The notes below the pieces were generated by a model that was not told where the DNA came from, ran no database searches, and saw only the letters and a list, made by a program, of their open reading frames with translations. From positions 288,629 to 352,628 of the forward strand of contig NZ_DASQNA010000018.1 of the NCBI RefSeq assembly GCF_035645195.1: 64,000 nucleotides of DNA. Reading direction: 5' to 3'. Each line of letters starts with the position of its first letter. Within the stretch, counting starts at the first letter, position 1. Positions 43,523-52,205 of this stretch are shown piece after piece. The position numbers were made by a program, and so were the translations under genes. Source of the DNA: Paenibacillus sp. Lineage in GTDB: Bacteria; Bacillota; Bacilli; Paenibacillales; YIM-B00363.

Positions 43523-45295
43523 TTACATGGACGAGGATTTCATGCTTTGCGCGAGTTCCGTAAAAATGACCCCGAGCGCGAAGGCGCCCGCATCCGGGTA
43601 CCCCAAGCTGCGTTCGCCGACGGTGCCGGCGCGGCCCATCCGGGCGACGATCGACTTCGTCTTCTCCGCGCCTTCGACGGCTGCCTTCGCCGCTTTCTCG
43701 AACGTTGTTTTTACGTCGTCGCCGGCGGCGGCGCTCGCCGTCCAACAATCCGCGTACGGCACGAGCGCGTCGATCAACGTTTTATCGCCGACGACGGCGC
43801 CGCGGCCGAAGGAGCGCTCGCCGGTCGCTTGGATGCCCTGTACGGCGGCTTGCAGCAGGTCGGCATATTCCGCCGTTGTCACTTCGGTTTTGTCGCCGGC
43901 CGCGCGCGCCGCCGCGCGGAACGCCGAGCCCCAAATCGGGCCGGAAGCGCCGCCGCAATGCTCCATTATGACGAGCGAGCACGCGTTAAGGAACGATCCG
44001 ATCGTGAGGTTTTCTTGACCGACGATCGAGCGCCACTCCCGCTTCAGCTGCCGGAACCCTTTGGACACGCTCATCCCGAAATCGCCGTCGCCGGCGTGAG
44101 CGTCCAGCTCGCAGAACTCTACTTCGTTGCGAATGATAATTTCGCTCATTTTATCGACGAGATAGATGACGTTGTCAAGCGTAAGCTTGCCGTCTCGCAC
44201 GACGGCGTACGCCTCCGGCGTTTCCGCGGCGAAGGAAACCTCCGTTACCGCTTCTTCGCGCTCCTCTACGTCCGTATACTCGACCGGCGGCACCGGCCCG
44301 TCGACGCGGAACGCCGGGGCGAGGCACTCCCGATTCAGCAGCGCTTTCAATTCGTCGTCCAGCTTCATGACGCTGAGCGACAAGCCGGCCATGTCGATGC
44401 TCGTCATGTAGTTGCCGACGAACGTGCGGCAGATGCGAACGTTCCGCTTCGCGAGTTCCCGCACGACCGCGTGGTTATACAAATACAGCTCCTGCAGAGG
44501 GGTCGCTCCGAAGCCGTTGACGAGCACGGCGACCTCCGCGTCGTCGCCTTCCGCGATCCCCAAGTCGTTCAGCAGCTCCGACGTCATGCGCCGCGCCAGT
44601 TCGTCCGCGGTTGCGATTTTTTCCCGCCGCCGCCCGGGCTCGCCGTGAATGCCGACGCCGTACTCCATTTCGCCCTCGCCCAATTGGAACGTCGGCGAGC
44701 CGTGCGCGGGCACCGTGCAGGACGTCAGCGCGAGTCCGATGCTGCGGACGTGGTGCGCCGCTTTCTCGGCGACGGCTTTCACCTGCATCAGGCTGCGGCC
44801 TTCTTCGGCCGCCGCGCCCGCGATTTTATGGACGAGCACCGTGCCCGCGACGCCGCGCCGGCCGACCGTGTAGAGGCTGTCCTCCACGGCGATGTCGTCG
44901 TCGACCCGGACGTACTCGACCTCGATGCCGTCCTCGGCGGCGAGATGCGCGCCGTTTTTGAAGTTCATGACGTCCCCGCTGTAATTTTTAATGATAAGCA
45001 GAACGCCCTTTCTGCCGACGGCCGCTTTGATCGCTTGATACACTTGAATTTGCGAAGGGGAGGCGAACACGTCGCCGCATACCGCGGCATCGAGCATCCC
45101 CCGGCCGACGAAGCCCGCGTGCGCCGGCTCGTGGCCGCTGCCGCCGCCGCTGATCAAGGTGACTTTATCGTCATCGATGACCTTCTTTTTGATAACCTTG
45201 TACTTCTTCAAAAATTCAAGCTCCGGATGAGCGATGGCCAGCCCGCCGCACATCTCCATGACAAGCGTCTCGGGCTTATTCATAATTTTCTTCAC
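43523..45295 (-). CDS. Dihydroxyacetone kinase, DhaK-DhaL fusion
   Basis: 590 aa. DhaK domain (about 1-335) with GGGSGHEPAHAGFVG and the substrate-binding histidine in EYGVGIHGEPG (His217, equivalent to E. coli His218); DhaL domain (about 375-590) with the Mg-ATP aspartates LDAHAGDGDFG and the lid region GGASGPIWGSAFRA. The fused K-L arrangement, without DhaM, means an ATP-dependent single-chain enzyme like that of Citrobacter and eukaryotes. GTG start at 45295 with AGGAGG upstream. It phosphorylates dihydroxyacetone, feeding glycolysis. Control: DhaS-type operator and cre site at 45335-45379. Divergent from dhaS. Confidence 0.95.
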   Translation of the reverse strand: MKKIMNKPETLVMEMCGGLAIAHPELEFLKKYKVIKKKVIDDDKVTLISGGGSGHEPAHAGFVGRGMLDAAVCGDVFASPSQIQVYQAIKAAVGRKGVLLIIKNYSGDVMNFKNGAHLAAEDGIEVEYVRVDDDIAVEDSLYTVGRRGVAGTVLVHKIAGAAAEEGRSLMQVKAVAEKAAHHVRSIGLALTSCTVPAHGSPTFQLGEGEMEYGVGIHGEPGRRREKIATADELARRMTSELLNDLGIAEGDDAEVAVLVNGFGATPLQELYLYNHAVVRELAKRNVRICRTFVGNYMTSIDMAGLSLSVMKLDDELKALLNRECLAPAFRVDGPVPPVEYTDVEEREEAVTEVSFAAETPEAYAVVRDGKLTLDNVIYLVDKMSEIIIRNEVEFCELDAHAGDGDFGMSVSKGFRQLKREWRSIVGQENLTIGSFLNACSLVIMEHCGGASGPIWGSAFRAAARAAGDKTEVTTAEYADLLQAAVQGIQATGERSFGRGAVVGDKTLIDALVPYADCWTASAAAGDDVKTTFEKAAKAAVEGAEKTKSIVARMGRAGTVGERSLGYPDAGAFALGVIFTELAQSMKSSSM

Positions 45296-45334
45296 GGCAG
45301 ATTCCTCCTACGTTTCGTTCAAACTTATGATAGA

Positions 45335-45379
45335 ATGAAAGCGTTTTACCGTAAACGGACAAAATCGGCGATTTGTCAA
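45335..45379 (-). promoter_or_regulatory. dhaKL promoter: DhaS-type operator in spacer plus cre site
   Basis: Minus-strand -35 TTGACA (45379-45374), 17-nt spacer, weak -10 GTTTAC (45356-45351). The inverted repeat GGACAAAA-N6-ATTTGTCA (45357-45378) fills the spacer and overlaps -35; it matches the L. lactis DhaS operator I recall as GGACACAT-N6-ATTTGTCC. ATGAAAGCGTTTTAC (45335-45349) is a cre-like site at the transcription start. Same layout at glpF. Confidence 0.75.
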
Positions 45380-45390
45380 ACGATTCGCGG

Positions 45391-45419
45391 TTCAATTCGC
45401 TCCGCGATTTTGCTAAGAT
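45391..45419 (+). promoter_or_regulatory. dhaS promoter candidate
   Basis: TTCAAT (45391-45396), 17-nt spacer, TAAGAT (45414-45419) with an extended TGC before it. The DhaS-type operator is centred about 55 nt upstream of the start. Confidence 0.5.
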
Positions 45420-45449
45420 GGAAGCATTATCGCTGCAGGGATGGTTCCG

Positions 45450-46016
45450 ATGACCGCGTCTCTCATCACCAAAAAGATTATCGCCGCCTCTTTGAAGCGG
45501 TTGATGGAAACCGAATCGTTTCATAAAATATCGGTCGGCGACATCATGCGGCATTGCGACATGCGCCGGCAAACGTTTTACTATCATTTTATCGATAAAT
45601 ACGAGCTTTTGGGCTGGATTTACAAAGAAGAAACAAAAGAAAACATCGAAGACTTTTTGGACTACGAGAGATGGGAGAACATCTTCGAATTGCTGATCGA
45701 GTATTTTTACGAAAATCAGCGGTTTTACCGGAGAGCGTTCGAGGTCACCGAGCAAAACTCGTTCAATCATTACTTATTCGAGCATACGAAAAACTTGTAC
45801 AAGAAAATCATCGACGAGCTGCCGGGCGGCGGCAAGGGGCTGGCCGAAGCGAGCAAAATCGCGATCGCCTCGTTCTACAGCCACGGCTTCGTCGGCACGA
45901 TCAAGGAGTGGATCGAGAACCATTGCGCTATGCCGCCGGCCGTGCTGTCCTCCTTGATGAAGGAAATGATCCATAACCAGCTGACGCTGTTGCTCCAAAA
46001 TGAACGATCCCGGTAA
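45450..46016 (+). CDS. dhaS: DhaS-type TetR family activator of dihydroxyacetone genes
   Basis: 188 aa. N-terminal TetR helix-turn-helix (SLITKKIIAASLKRLM, then ISVGDIMRHCDMRRQTFYYHF, DKYELLGWIY) with the aromatic-rich C-terminal domain of the DhaS group. In L. lactis DhaS is an unusual TetR member that activates dha genes together with the DhaK paralogue DhaQ; both partners are adjacent here (dhaQ-like gene starts 13 nt downstream). I use ATG 45450 after CAGGGATGG; an ATG at 45441 would add 3 residues. Likely acts on the dhaKL and glpF promoters. Confidence 0.88.
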   Translation: MTASLITKKIIAASLKRLMETESFHKISVGDIMRHCDMRRQTFYYHFIDKYELLGWIYKEETKENIEDFLDYERWENIFELLIEYFYENQRFYRRAFEVTEQNSFNHYLFEHTKNLYKKIIDELPGGGKGLAEASKIAIASFYSHGFVGTIKEWIENHCAMPPAVLSSLMKEMIHNQLTLLLQNERSR

Positions 46017-46029
46017 GGTGGAGAAGGCA

Positions 46030-47028
46030 ATGACGAAAATCATCAACGATCCGCAAAATATCGTCCGCAATATGCTGCACGGGTTTTATTTCGAAAACAA
46101 AGACAGAGTCTCTTATCATGCCAAATACAACATCGTCGCCCGAAAGGATCTCGCCGACGCAGGAGGGACGACGGCGGTCGTCAGCGGCGGCGGCAGCGGC
46201 CACGAGCCTGCCGATTTCGGATACGTCGGATCGGGGATGCTCGACATCGCCGTCGCCGGGAGCATCTTCGCGCCGCCGACGCCGGAGCAGGTACTGGAGG
46301 CGATCCGGCTCGTCGACCCGAGCAAGAGCGTGCTGCTGATCGTCAAAAATTTCGCCGCGGACGTGGACAGCTTCCTCCAAGCGGAGGCGTCGGCCAGAGC
46401 GGAGGGGCGAAGCGTGGACCATGTCGTCGTGAACGACGACGTGTCCATCGAGGACGACGCGACCTATACGAAGCGGCGTCGCGGCGTCGCGGGGACGGTG
46501 CTCGTGCAAAAAATCGTAGGCGCGGCGGCGCGCGAAGGGTACGATCTAACGCGGCTCAAGGCGCTGGGCGATGCGGTCGTCAGCCGGCTGCATACGCTCG
46601 GGGTCGCGTTGTCCCCGGCGAACGATCCGACGAAAGGGAAGCCGTCGTTCGCGCTGGAGCCGAACGAAGCGTATTACGGAGTGGGCATCCACGGCGAGAA
46701 GGGATACCGCAAAGAAGCGTTCTCGTCCTCCGAAAAATTGGCCGTGGAGCTGTTCAACAAACTGAAACGGATGTATCGCTGGAAACCGCGGGACAAGTTC
46801 GCGATTTTGATCAACGGTCTGGGCGCGACGCCGCTCGTCGAGCAATATATATTCGCAAACGACATTCGACGGCTGTGCGAACTCGACGGCTTGGACATTC
46901 GGTTCGTGAAGATCGGGACGCATTTAACGTCGCTGGATATGAAGGGCATTTCCTTAAGCTTTCTGCAGGTGGAAGATGAGCAGTGGGAGCATTGGCTGAA
47001 AGCCGACGTCCGCGTCGCGAAATGGTAA
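46030..47028 (+). CDS. DhaK paralogue, probable DhaQ co-activator
   Basis: 332 aa, a stand-alone DhaK domain: GGGSGHEPADFGYVG, KNFAADVDSF, RRRGVAGTVLVQKI, and the substrate histidine in YYGVGIHGEKG is retained. There is no DhaL or DhaM next to it. Because it is in an operon with DhaS, and dhaKL is already complete on the other strand, the best reading is DhaQ, the dihydroxyacetone-binding co-activator of DhaS. A true kinase subunit using a DhaL elsewhere cannot be excluded. ATG 46030 behind AAGGTGGAGAAGG. Confidence 0.8.
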   Translation: MTKIINDPQNIVRNMLHGFYFENKDRVSYHAKYNIVARKDLADAGGTTAVVSGGGSGHEPADFGYVGSGMLDIAVAGSIFAPPTPEQVLEAIRLVDPSKSVLLIVKNFAADVDSFLQAEASARAEGRSVDHVVVNDDVSIEDDATYTKRRRGVAGTVLVQKIVGAAAREGYDLTRLKALGDAVVSRLHTLGVALSPANDPTKGKPSFALEPNEAYYGVGIHGEKGYRKEAFSSSEKLAVELFNKLKRMYRWKPRDKFAILINGLGATPLVEQYIFANDIRRLCELDGLDIRFVKIGTHLTSLDMKGISLSFLQVEDEQWEHWLKADVRVAKW

Positions 47029-47030
47029 GG

Positions 47031-47062
47031 CGAAGCCCCCGGGGAGTTTCCCGGGGGCTTCG
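47031..47062. terminator. Bidirectional terminator between dhaQ-like gene and glpF
   Basis: 13-bp perfect stem CGAAGCCCCCGGG / CCCGGGGGCTTCG with a 6-nt loop; T-rich CTTCATTT follows on the plus strand. Confidence 0.8.
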
Positions 47063-47069
47063 CTTCATT

Positions 47070-47909
47070 TCACGAAACTTGTTTGCCCTGCGCTCGAACC
47101 GTTGTCCGCCCTTCGAGGCTTCGAGCCGGATGCGAGACGCGGACGACGACGGCGAGCAGGACGGCGATGACGGCGAGCGTAAACAGCGCATGCAAGGAGC
47201 CCTGCGCGAAGGTCGCTTGATGCGCCTGCGCCCCGAGAACGCCGCCCAGAATCGGCCCGACGACGGGGATCCACGCGTAGGACCAGTCGGACGGCCCTTT
47301 CCCCGCGACGGGCAGCAGGAAGTGGGCGATACGGGAGGCGAGGTCGCGCGCCGGATTGACGGCGAACCCGGTCGTGCCGCCGAGCGACATGCCGATGGCC
47401 GCGACGAAAAATCCGATAATGAGCGGATTGAGACCGTCCGCGAATTGGTTCGCGCCGATCGAGAGCAGGCCGAACACGAGCACCGCCGTACCCACGATTT
47501 CGCTGACGAGGTTCGAAGGGGCATGCCGAATGGCCGGGCCGGTAGCGAACACCGCGAGCTTGGCGCCGGCATCTTCGGTTTCTCGCCAATGCGGGAAGTA
47601 GTGAACCCACAGCAGCACCGCGCCGAGGAAGGCGCCGATCAGCTGCGCCAGCACGTACGACGGCACTTGCGCCCATGGGAACGCGCCGACGGACGCCAGC
47701 GCGATCGTGACCGCCGGGTTCAGATGCGCGCCGCTGACGCCGCCGACGGCATACACGGCGATCGCGACCGCGAAGCCCCAGCCCATCGAAATGACGATCC
47801 AGCCCGAGCTTTGAGCCTTCGATTTGTTCAGCACGACGCCCCCGACGACGCCGCAGCCGAACAGGACCAAAATCAACGTTCCGACCAACTCTCCTAAAAA
47901 TGCAGACAT
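47070..47909 (-). CDS. glpF: Glycerol uptake facilitator (aquaglyceroporin)
   Basis: 279 aa, six helices plus two half-helices with NPA boxes HLNPAVTIAL and AVNPARDLASR; the aspartate after the second NPAR is the aquaglyceroporin signature. It passes glycerol, and probably dihydroxyacetone and other small polyols, through the membrane. ATG 47909 behind AAAGGGG; upstream open frame has no ribosome site. No glycerol kinase is near, and its promoter duplicates that of dhaKL, so here it seems to serve dihydroxyacetone or glycerol entry for the dha pathway. Confidence 0.93.
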   Translation of the reverse strand: MSAFLGELVGTLILVLFGCGVVGGVVLNKSKAQSSGWIVISMGWGFAVAIAVYAVGGVSGAHLNPAVTIALASVGAFPWAQVPSYVLAQLIGAFLGAVLLWVHYFPHWRETEDAGAKLAVFATGPAIRHAPSNLVSEIVGTAVLVFGLLSIGANQFADGLNPLIIGFFVAAIGMSLGGTTGFAVNPARDLASRIAHFLLPVAGKGPSDWSYAWIPVVGPILGGVLGAQAHQATFAQGSLHALFTLAVIAVLLAVVVRVSHPARSLEGRTTVRAQGKQVS

Positions 47910-47960
47910 CCTAAAAAACCCCTTTCGCATAATCCGATTCGCTTTGGTTTCCATAATAGG

Positions 47961-48005
47961 ATGTAAGCGCTTTATGGTAAACGGACAAAAAAGCCGCTTT
48001 GTCAA
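47961..48005 (-). promoter_or_regulatory. glpF promoter: DhaS-type operator in spacer plus cre site
   Basis: Minus-strand -35 TTGACA (48005-48000), 17-nt spacer, -10 GTTTAC (47982-47977). Inverted repeat GGACAAAA-N6-CTTTGTCA (47983-48004) and cre-like ATGTAAGCGCTTTAT (47961-47975). Element order and spacing are identical to the dhaKL promoter. Confidence 0.75.
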
Positions 48006-48139
48006 AAAACGGAGAATTCCGGTTTTCAGTCGGCAGAAATTGTCAGATTGGACTGTAATTCTATTATTTAATGTGGTAATATTTTCTCGTTGATTTATTT
48101 TTCTTAATAATTTCATCCTACAACCGGGAGGCGCAAACA

Positions 48140-48460
48140 ATGAGCTTGGAGGAGGGAAATTGGAAGGAAGAAATTTTAAGGAGAATTTTAGATAGAGAGG
48201 ATCGGAAGTACGACTTCGAGAAGCGGTTGAGCGAAATCGATGCGGTGTTGTTTAAGCTGATGAACGAGCTCTCGTTCGAACACAATATCCGGACGAATCA
48301 CAGGCTGAGTTATAGCGAAAACAACGAGCCGTACTGGATCGTGCGCATCGATGACGAAGTCCAGACGCTGACCTCGAATCATCTTATGTTTACGCAGGAT
48401 GACGCCGACGTCGAGTCGACCGTCATTGATTATATATTGGGGAATTTTACATTTCGTTAA
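48140..48460 (+). CDS. Hypothetical protein, 106 aa
   Basis: Charged, soluble protein with a coiled-coil-prone N-terminus (residues 1-45: EEGNWKEEILRRILDREDRK) and a more hydrophobic C-terminal half. GGGAGGC precedes the ATG and a terminator follows, so it is a complete single-gene unit. I do not recognise a family; it is divergent from glpF and lies about 230 nt from it. Confidence 0.7.
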   Translation: MSLEEGNWKEEILRRILDREDRKYDFEKRLSEIDAVLFKLMNELSFEHNIRTNHRLSYSENNEPYWIVRIDDEVQTLTSNHLMFTQDDADVESTVIDYILGNFTFR

Positions 48461-48475
48461 TACAACGACGAGCGG

Positions 48476-48508
48476 CGTCCGAAGGCGAAAGCCTGAGGGC
48501 GTTTTTTT
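48476..48508 (+). terminator. Terminator after the 106-aa gene
   Basis: Stem built from CGTCC/GGGCG and inner AGGC-GAAA-GCCT tetraloop, then seven Ts. Confidence 0.85.
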
Positions 48509-48544
48509 GTTCGGATGCGGGGAAGACGCGGCAGCGGTTGCGGC

Positions 48545-48579
48545 AGCAAAAGACGCACCGTCCGGAGGCCGGACGGTGC
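48545..48579 (-). terminator. Terminator of the SDR gene
   Basis: 11-bp perfect stem GCACCGTCCGG / CCGGACGGTGC with a 3-nt loop, followed on the minus strand by GTCTTTTGC. Confidence 0.75.
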
Positions 48580-48592
48580 AGAACGAGGCGGG

Positions 48593-49318
48593 TTACCAAG
48601 GCAATTCGTTCCCGGTATCCGCTTCCATGTAGATCGGTTGATCGCGTATGTCGTCGCCATGCTCTTCGATTCTCCGCAGCACATTCGCGGCTGCCTCTTC
48701 CGGCGTGTACGTCCCTGCGTCGTTCCATGCGCCGAACATCCATGTTTTCACCCAGCCGGGATGGAACAGCATGACCCGTCCGCCTTCCTTGCGGATCTTG
48801 TTGTGAATGATCGTCGAACCCATGTTCAACGCAGCCTTCGCCATGCAGTATCCGAACCACGCTTCGCGATAGCTCTGTTTAATGCTTCCCGCCTCCGAGG
48901 AAATGTTGACGATCAGCTTTCCGCCGTTCATGAGCGGATCGATCAACGCGTTCGACATGCGAATCGCCCCGAGCGCGGTTATGTTGTAATTGCGCAGCGC
49001 TTCGTCGAAATCGATGTCGTCCCGAATCGTCTTCGCCGTATCGCCGAGAATCGCCGCGTTATTAATGAGAACGTCCAGCGCTTCGGTTCGTCCGCGGATC
49101 CATGCGGCGGCTTCCTTCACGCTCTCGTCGCTCCCGACGTCCAGCCGGAACGGATGCAGCCGCCCCGGATACGCCGCGGCCAACGCCTCCATGTCCGAAT
49201 TTTGCGGGTACAAGCCGCCCGCATACACGACGCAGCCCGACTCCAGCAGCTGCCTGGTCATCGCCAACCCGACGCCCCTGTCCGTGCCAGTTACGCAAAC
49301 CGTTTTCCCGTTCCACAT
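48593..49318 (-). CDS. SDR family oxidoreductase
   Basis: 241 aa short-chain dehydrogenase: VTGTDRGVGLAM cofactor loop, LINNAAILG, NISSEAGS serine, and YCMAKAAL with Tyr and Lys. The substrate is unknown. I use ATG 49318 after AGGGGG; a TTG 9 nt upstream is less likely. Single gene with its own terminator. Confidence 0.87.
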   Translation of the reverse strand: MWNGKTVCVTGTDRGVGLAMTRQLLESGCVVYAGGLYPQNSDMEALAAAYPGRLHPFRLDVGSDESVKEAAAWIRGRTEALDVLINNAAILGDTAKTIRDDIDFDEALRNYNITALGAIRMSNALIDPLMNGGKLIVNISSEAGSIKQSYREAWFGYCMAKAALNMGSTIIHNKIRKEGGRVMLFHPGWVKTWMFGAWNDAGTYTPEEAAANVLRRIEEHGDDIRDQPIYMEADTGNELPW

Positions 49319-49692
49319 ACGAAGCAACCCCCTGTTCGGATGCGCTTTGCGCGCAATTTCACCATAACAAACGATCGCCGTTCGGGGAACGCGTCCGATT
49401 TCCGTTTTTTTGCATTATTTTACGAAAATAAATGCGAGAAAATTCGCCGACAGATGGCGGGTTTCGTGTTTGCGGTCAAAACGTATCGACCATAATGCTT
49501 CCTCTCTTGCTTCCGGCTTGCGCCTCCTCGCCGCCCGCGGCTGCGGCAATACGTATTTTCGGAATACGATCCCCGTTCGCCGCGCACAATACATCTACTT
49601 CAAAGTTCGCGGATAGCGCACCTGCCTGGCCGGCATGCGGCGGGCCATGGCGCGCAGGCGATAACGACTACAACGAGGGGAATGCGAAAGTC
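49319..49692. other. Non-coding interval upstream of SDR and sunset-domain genes
   Basis: 374 nt between divergent genes. It holds a GCATTATTTTACG-centred hairpin around 49411-49434 and the short inverted repeat CGTATT/AATACG near 49552-49568. The frame of the downstream gene is open from 49432 but that stretch has no ribosome site and an unlikely composition, so I leave it as untranslated. Confidence 0.5.
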
Positions 49693-50325
49693 ATGAACAA
49701 ATCGAACTCGGATCGAGTAATCAAACAAATCAAAAAAAACCAAGGAATTCTCAAGGAGACACTCATCGCTCAGTTTTCCGACCTGGATGAACGCGAACTC
49801 AGAGAATTCATCTCGACATCCAAAAAAATCATCGAGAAAGACAGCGAAGAAGGGGTCAGGTTATATACGAAAAAACGGGGCTGCCTCGGATGTTTAACGA
49901 TTTTCGTCGGGGTCACGCTCCTATTCGGGGGAATCGCCGCGATCAGCGGCGATCCGGAGCAGGGCGAAGAAGCACCGGCGGAACAGGTCGCGGAAACGGA
50001 ACAGCCGCAGCCCGCGCAGGAACAACCCGCGCAGGAACAACCCGAGCAGGAACAACCTGAACAGGAACCGGAACAGCCCGTGCAAGAAGAGCCGGTGCAA
50101 GAGGACGACGCGGACCGAGCGAAGCCGGCTCCGGCTCCGGCGCCCGCCGAAGAAAAACCGGACAATGGCTGCGCCTCCCCGACCATCAAAGGAAATATTA
50201 ACGACAAAGGGGAAAAAATTTATCACGTGCCGGGCGGCGCGTTTTACGACAGGACGGATGCCGAAGAGATGTTCTGCACCAAGGCGGAAGCGGAAGCCGC
50301 CGGATATCGTCGGTCGAAAAGGTAA
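49693..50325 (+). CDS. Membrane protein with Pro/Glu/Gln repeats and sunset-like C-terminal domain
   Basis: 210 aa. A charged N-terminal helical region (1-60), one membrane helix ([19 protein letters not shown], 73-91), a linker of [24 protein letters not shown] repeats, and a C-terminal domain of about 50 residues starting [14 protein letters not shown] and containing [33 protein letters not shown]. That ending resembles the sunset or excalibur-like domains attached to secreted nucleases. ATG 49693 has AGGGG about 13 nt upstream, a rather long spacing. Probably surface-exposed; function unknown. Confidence 0.75.
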   Translation: MNKSNSDRVIKQIKKNQGILKETLIAQFSDLDERELREFISTSKKIIEKDSEEGVRLYTKKRGCLGCLTIFVGVTLLFGGIAAISGDPEQGEEAPAEQVAETEQPQPAQEQPAQEQPEQEQPEQEPEQPVQEEPVQEDDADRAKPAPAPAPAEEKPDNGCASPTIKGNINDKGEKIYHVPGGAFYDRTDAEEMFCTKAEAEAAGYRRSKR

Positions 50326-50337
50326 TGATGTTGGATC

Positions 50338-50366
50338 GCTCCCTAACTCGAGTTAGGGGGCTTTTT
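50338..50366 (+). terminator. Terminator after the sunset-like gene
   Basis: Perfect palindrome CCCTAACTCGAGTTAGGG (50341-50358) extended by GCT/GGC, followed by TTTTT. Confidence 0.88.
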
Positions 50367-50511
50367 GCGTACATTCGCCGGCGAACTGTTATCTAACCGA
50401 CAAATCGGCCCTTTTTGATGATTGAATGCGCTTCCAAGGCCTTGGTATAGTTTTTTCAGACAGGGATCTACAACGTACTTCATCCTTCAGCCCAAAAGGA
50501 GTGAGCGGTAC

Positions 50512-52164
50512 ATGCGCGAACGGAAGCCCGAAGAACTGTATGACCTGATCATCGTCGGAAGCGGCGCCGGAGGGATTACGGCCGCGATTGCGGCTGCAAA
50601 GCGGAAATTAAAAACGATTATTATCGAAAAAGGCAGCACGTGGGGAGGATCATCCTCCTTGTCCGGCGGAGGCATCTGGATCCCGAACAATCCCGTTTCC
50701 GTCGCGGCCGGATTGAAGGACAGCTTCGAAGAAGCGCTGAACTATATGGAGACCGTCATCGGAGACGTCGGACCGGCCAGTTCGAGAGAACGAAAAATGG
50801 CATTCCTAAAGCAAGGTCCGGAAATGATCCGGTTCTTACAAAATGAAGGCGTTAAATTTGTCCCGGGGCTGGCGTACCCCGATTATTACCCGGATCGGCC
50901 GGGCGGGAAAATCGGACGCTCCCTCGACTGCGATTTCTTCGACCGTTCGAAGTTAGGCGAGGTTGGCAGGACGATGCGCGTATCGCCGCTGCTTCCTCCC
51001 ATCCCGTTCGCTACAAGCGAAGTCGCCCATCTGCCCAAAGCTTTTACGAAATCCGAGCATTTTTTCAAAGTCATCCGCATGTTCGCCCGCGGCGCGAAAT
51101 TGAAGTTTAAAGGCCAACAAGCTTTAGGGCTCGGCAACGCGCTGGTCGCTCATTTGATGTATATCGCCAGAAAGTACGACGTTCCCCTTTGGTTAAATTC
51201 CCCATGTCAGAGACTGATCGTGGAAGACGGGAAAGTCGTCGGCATTGAAGTGAAAAAGGACGGGAAGCCGCTCGAGCTGCGGGGAAAAGCCGTTTTGCTG
51301 GCGGCGGGAGGATTCGAGCGAAACGCCGACATGCGCAAGACGTACCAAGGAGTCGGCGCCGATTGGACGGTCGCAAACCCCGACAATACCGGGGATATCA
51401 TCCGGCAATGCATGGAAATCGGCGCGGATACGGCTTTGCTGGACGATTCCTGGTGGGGAGCCGTCGCCGTCGATCACAAAGGGGAGCGTCATTTCCTCGT
51501 ATGGGAAAGATCGATGCCGCACTGCATCGTCGTAGACCAAGACGGTCAGCGCTTCACGAACGAGTCCGCGTCTTATGTTGACTTCGGGCACGATATTCTC
51601 GAACGCAACAAGCGGTTCGGCAATGCGATTCCATCCTGGCTTATTATGGAAAGCCGCCACCGCAACCGGTATATTTTCGGGATGGCGATGCCGCGATTCA
51701 CCCCGAAGGAGTACATCGACGGCGGGTTTTTCATCAGGGCGGACACATTGGAGCAATTGGCTCGCAAATGCAATATTCCAAGCGAGGGGCTGCTCAGGAC
51801 GGTAGCCCGATTCAATGCCATGGCCGAGAACGGGGTCGACGAAGATTTCGGCCGCGGCAGAACCGCCTATGATCAATATTACGGCGATCCGCGATATAAA
51901 AATCCGAATCTAGGCAAGCTTGAGAAAGGCCCCTTTTACGCCGTGAAAATTTATCCTGGCGATCTAGGGACGAAAGGCGGTATGGTCACCGATGAGCATG
52001 CGAGAGTGCTGCGCGGCGGCCAGCCGATTCCCGGTTTGTATGCGACAGGAAACTGTTCCGCTTCGGTCATGGGACGCACGTATCCGGGACCCGGCTCGAC
52101 GCTCGGACCCGCCATGACCTTCGCCTACATCGCGGCCAACGATGCCGCGTCGAGAACGGAATAA
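50512..52164 (+). CDS. FAD-binding protein, 3-ketosteroid-delta-1-dehydrogenase-like
   Basis: 550 aa. N-terminal FAD loop DLIIVGSGAGGITAAIAAA, GGSSSLSGGGIWIPNN, and C-terminal ATGNCSASVMGRTYPGPGSTLG follow the KstD/fumarate-reductase flavoprotein family. Such enzymes introduce a 1,2 double bond in ketosteroids or reduce related enones; in a soil Firmicute the real substrate is unclear and no steroid genes are near. ATG 50512 behind AAAAGGAG; upstream frame from 50422 lacks a ribosome site. No signal peptide, so it is cytoplasmic. Monocistronic with its own terminator. Confidence 0.87.
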   Translation: MRERKPEELYDLIIVGSGAGGITAAIAAAKRKLKTIIIEKGSTWGGSSSLSGGGIWIPNNPVSVAAGLKDSFEEALNYMETVIGDVGPASSRERKMAFLKQGPEMIRFLQNEGVKFVPGLAYPDYYPDRPGGKIGRSLDCDFFDRSKLGEVGRTMRVSPLLPPIPFATSEVAHLPKAFTKSEHFFKVIRMFARGAKLKFKGQQALGLGNALVAHLMYIARKYDVPLWLNSPCQRLIVEDGKVVGIEVKKDGKPLELRGKAVLLAAGGFERNADMRKTYQGVGADWTVANPDNTGDIIRQCMEIGADTALLDDSWWGAVAVDHKGERHFLVWERSMPHCIVVDQDGQRFTNESASYVDFGHDILERNKRFGNAIPSWLIMESRHRNRYIFGMAMPRFTPKEYIDGGFFIRADTLEQLARKCNIPSEGLLRTVARFNAMAENGVDEDFGRGRTAYDQYYGDPRYKNPNLGKLEKGPFYAVKIYPGDLGTKGGMVTDEHARVLRGGQPIPGLYATGNCSASVMGRTYPGPGSTLGPAMTFAYIAANDAASRTE

Positions 52165-52205
52165 AGCCCGCAATCGCTTGTCCGCCGTCCAGAAGCAACT
52201 CGAAT

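Noticed and set aside
43523..47028. PTS-dependent DhaKLM system
   Set aside because: No dhaM is present and the DhaK and DhaL domains are fused, which fits the ATP-dependent type.
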